In this document: piece after piece, positions 5,436-6,420 of the stretch | Numbering within the stretch: position 1 is the first letter of the stretch | Layout: the number at the start of each line of letters is the position of its first letter | From: Acidobacteriota bacterium | GTDB lineage: Bacteria; Acidobacteriota; Vicinamibacteria; Vicinamibacterales; 2-12-FULL-66-21 | Length of the DNA: 6,420 nucleotides | Assembly: GCA_020200195.1 (NCBI GenBank) | Contig: JAIVJE010000053.1 | Coordinates: forward strand, 1-6,420 | Direction: 5' to 3' | Translations under genes and position numbers: made by a program | The notes under the pieces: model-generated | What the model was told of the DNA's origin: nothing | The model's input: only the letters and a program-made list of their open reading frames with translations | The model's database searches: none

Positions 5436-6389
5436 ATGACGTTCCCATTTCCCCAACTGATCATCACGATTGCAGGCGCGCTTCTGCTGACGTTCACGCC
5501 GCACGACGCCGTCGCCCAGAACCCGACGCCACCGCCGGCGCAGGCTGCGCCGGCGCAGAATCCCGTAATTAAGGAGGCGCAGCAACTCGTCACGGCCGGC
5601 AAGTTTGCGGAGGCGCTCGCGGTGTATCGCAAGGTTCTCGCGGCCGATCCGAAGCGCGTCGACGCGCATCTCGGCGCCGGACGGACGCTGGACCTCATGG
5701 GGCAGCACGCCGACGCCCGGCGGCACCTCGCGAGCGCAATCGAGGCGGCAGACCCCGATACGAAGGATCAGGCGCGGACAGCCATGGCTGTGTCGTACGC
5801 GTTCGAGTCGAAGGCGGCAGACGCGGGGACGTTCTTCGAGGCCGTCTTCAAGGATCGAATGGCGGCGGGCAACCCGAACGGCGCGGCGGGGACGGCAAAT
5901 GCGATGGCGCGCGTCTACCTCGAATCAGGTGACCTCGCGAATGCAGAGAAGTGGTATCGGACCGGCTACGACACCTCGAAACAGATCAAGGACCTGACAC
6001 CCGCTCAGGCTGACTTGTGGCAGATGCGCTGGCTGAACGCGCAGGCGCGGGTTGCCGCCCGCGGCGGCAAGGTCCCGGACGCCCGCCAGCACGCGGCGGC
6101 GATGAAGGCGCTGCTGGACAAAGGAGAGAACGACGCCGAGCGACCCCAATACCAGTACCTACTCGGCTACATTGCCCTCGAGGCCGGGGAGAACGACGCG
6201 GCCATCGCCGAACTGGAAAAGGGGACGCTCACCGACAGCTTCGTGCTCGGGCTGATCGCGAGAGCCTACGAGAAAAAAGGGGACGCCGCGAAAGCGGCGG
6301 AGTACTACCGAAAGGTCATGGCGGCGACAACTCACAGCATCAACACCGCGTTTTCGCAGCAGTGGGCGCGGAAATACCTGAAGCAATAG
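5436..6389 (+). CDS. Exported tetratricopeptide-repeat (TPR) protein
   Basis: From the ATG at 5436 the product has 317 residues. A signal peptide (hydrophobic LIITIAGALLLTF, likely cleavage AVA|QN at 27/28) is followed by a Pro/Ala-rich linker (29-44) and a helical TPR array. Recognisable repeats lie at about 45-72 (EAQQLVTAGKFAEALAVYRK), 76-106, 153-180 (ARVYLESGDLANAEKWYR), 237-263 and 269-297 (LIARAYEKKGDAAKAAEYYR). There is no lipobox cysteine, so it is likely a soluble periplasmic scaffold; partners are unknown. The start is chosen from the TATAAT at 5423-5428. Alternatives are ATG 5427 (320 residues) and GTG 5409, the latter adding an Arg to an otherwise uncharged signal n-region. It is divergent from the Omp85 gene. 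No enzyme motif is visible. Confidence 0.88.
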   Translation: MTFPFPQLIITIAGALLLTFTPHDAVAQNPTPPPAQAAPAQNPVIKEAQQLVTAGKFAEALAVYRKVLAADPKRVDAHLGAGRTLDLMGQHADARRHLASAIEAADPDTKDQARTAMAVSYAFESKAADAGTFFEAVFKDRMAAGNPNGAAGTANAMARVYLESGDLANAEKWYRTGYDTSKQIKDLTPAQADLWQMRWLNAQARVAARGGKVPDARQHAAAMKALLDKGENDAERPQYQYLLGYIALEAGENDAAIAELEKGTLTDSFVLGLIARAYEKKGDAAKAAEYYRKVMAATTHSINTAFSQQWARKYLKQ

Positions 6390-6420
6390 GAGCGTCCACC
6401 GTCCAGCGCCAGCACCCGCG

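Noticed and set aside
5088..5726. Minus-strand open frame of 212 codons spanning the divergent region
   Set aside because: It overlaps the TPR and Omp85 coding starts, has no recognisable motif, and is a shadow frame. Only the short segment near 5219-5319, in other frames, looks formerly coding.
1..6420. CRISPR array, insertion sequence or phage features
   Set aside because: No spaced direct repeats of CRISPR size, transposase or phage gene, or terminal inverted repeats were seen. The tandem repeats present have 7- or 15-base periods without spacers.

Overview
The window is GC-rich, with G or C at most third codon positions in the real genes. It comes from a diderm (Gram-negative-type) bacterium, since it encodes an Omp85 outer-membrane barrel and an exported TPR protein. 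Gene style, a TATAAT box placed just before an ATG, and short tandem repeats between and inside genes suggest an Acidobacteriota (Vicinamibacteria-like) genome. That assignment is an inference from style; no rRNA or marker gene is present.

Layout. (1) 74-2739, plus strand: a compact three-gene cluster with a DapA/NanA-superfamily lyase (TTG start), an atypical short-chain dehydrogenase-like protein lacking the usual Tyr and Lys, and a monofunctional proline dehydrogenase. The last two overlap by one base (TAATG). A possible tail of an earlier gene ends at 46. The 51-base spacer between the first two genes carries a heptamer tandem repeat. (2) 2740-2763: a 24-base gap between converging genes. 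(3) 2764-5121, minus strand: a 785-residue exported protein made of an unusual N-terminal periplasmic module, a linker with an in-frame minisatellite, one POTRA domain and an Omp85 barrel. (4) 5122-5435: a 314-base gap between diverging genes. It holds a decayed N-terminal fragment of a nucleotidyltransferase (AbiEii/MNT-like) on the minus strand, a strong GC-rich stem-loop, and two -10-like boxes facing opposite ways. (5) 5436-6389, plus strand: an exported TPR protein, probably made from a leaderless mRNA. Bases 6390-6420 show nothing recognisable.

How it fits together. The first three genes probably form one transcription unit for catabolism of proline or a related imino or keto acid. Proline dehydrogenase next to a DapA-type aldolase recalls hydroxyproline breakdown, where a HOGA-type aldolase of the same superfamily acts late, but the substrate cannot be fixed from sequence. 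The Omp85 and TPR genes are divergent envelope genes with no visible link to the catabolic cluster. No complete novel defence or mobile system is present. The most unusual items are the nucleotidyltransferase remnant, the Omp85 fusion architecture, the two tandem-repeat tracts, the catalytically altered SDR and the leaderless promoter.
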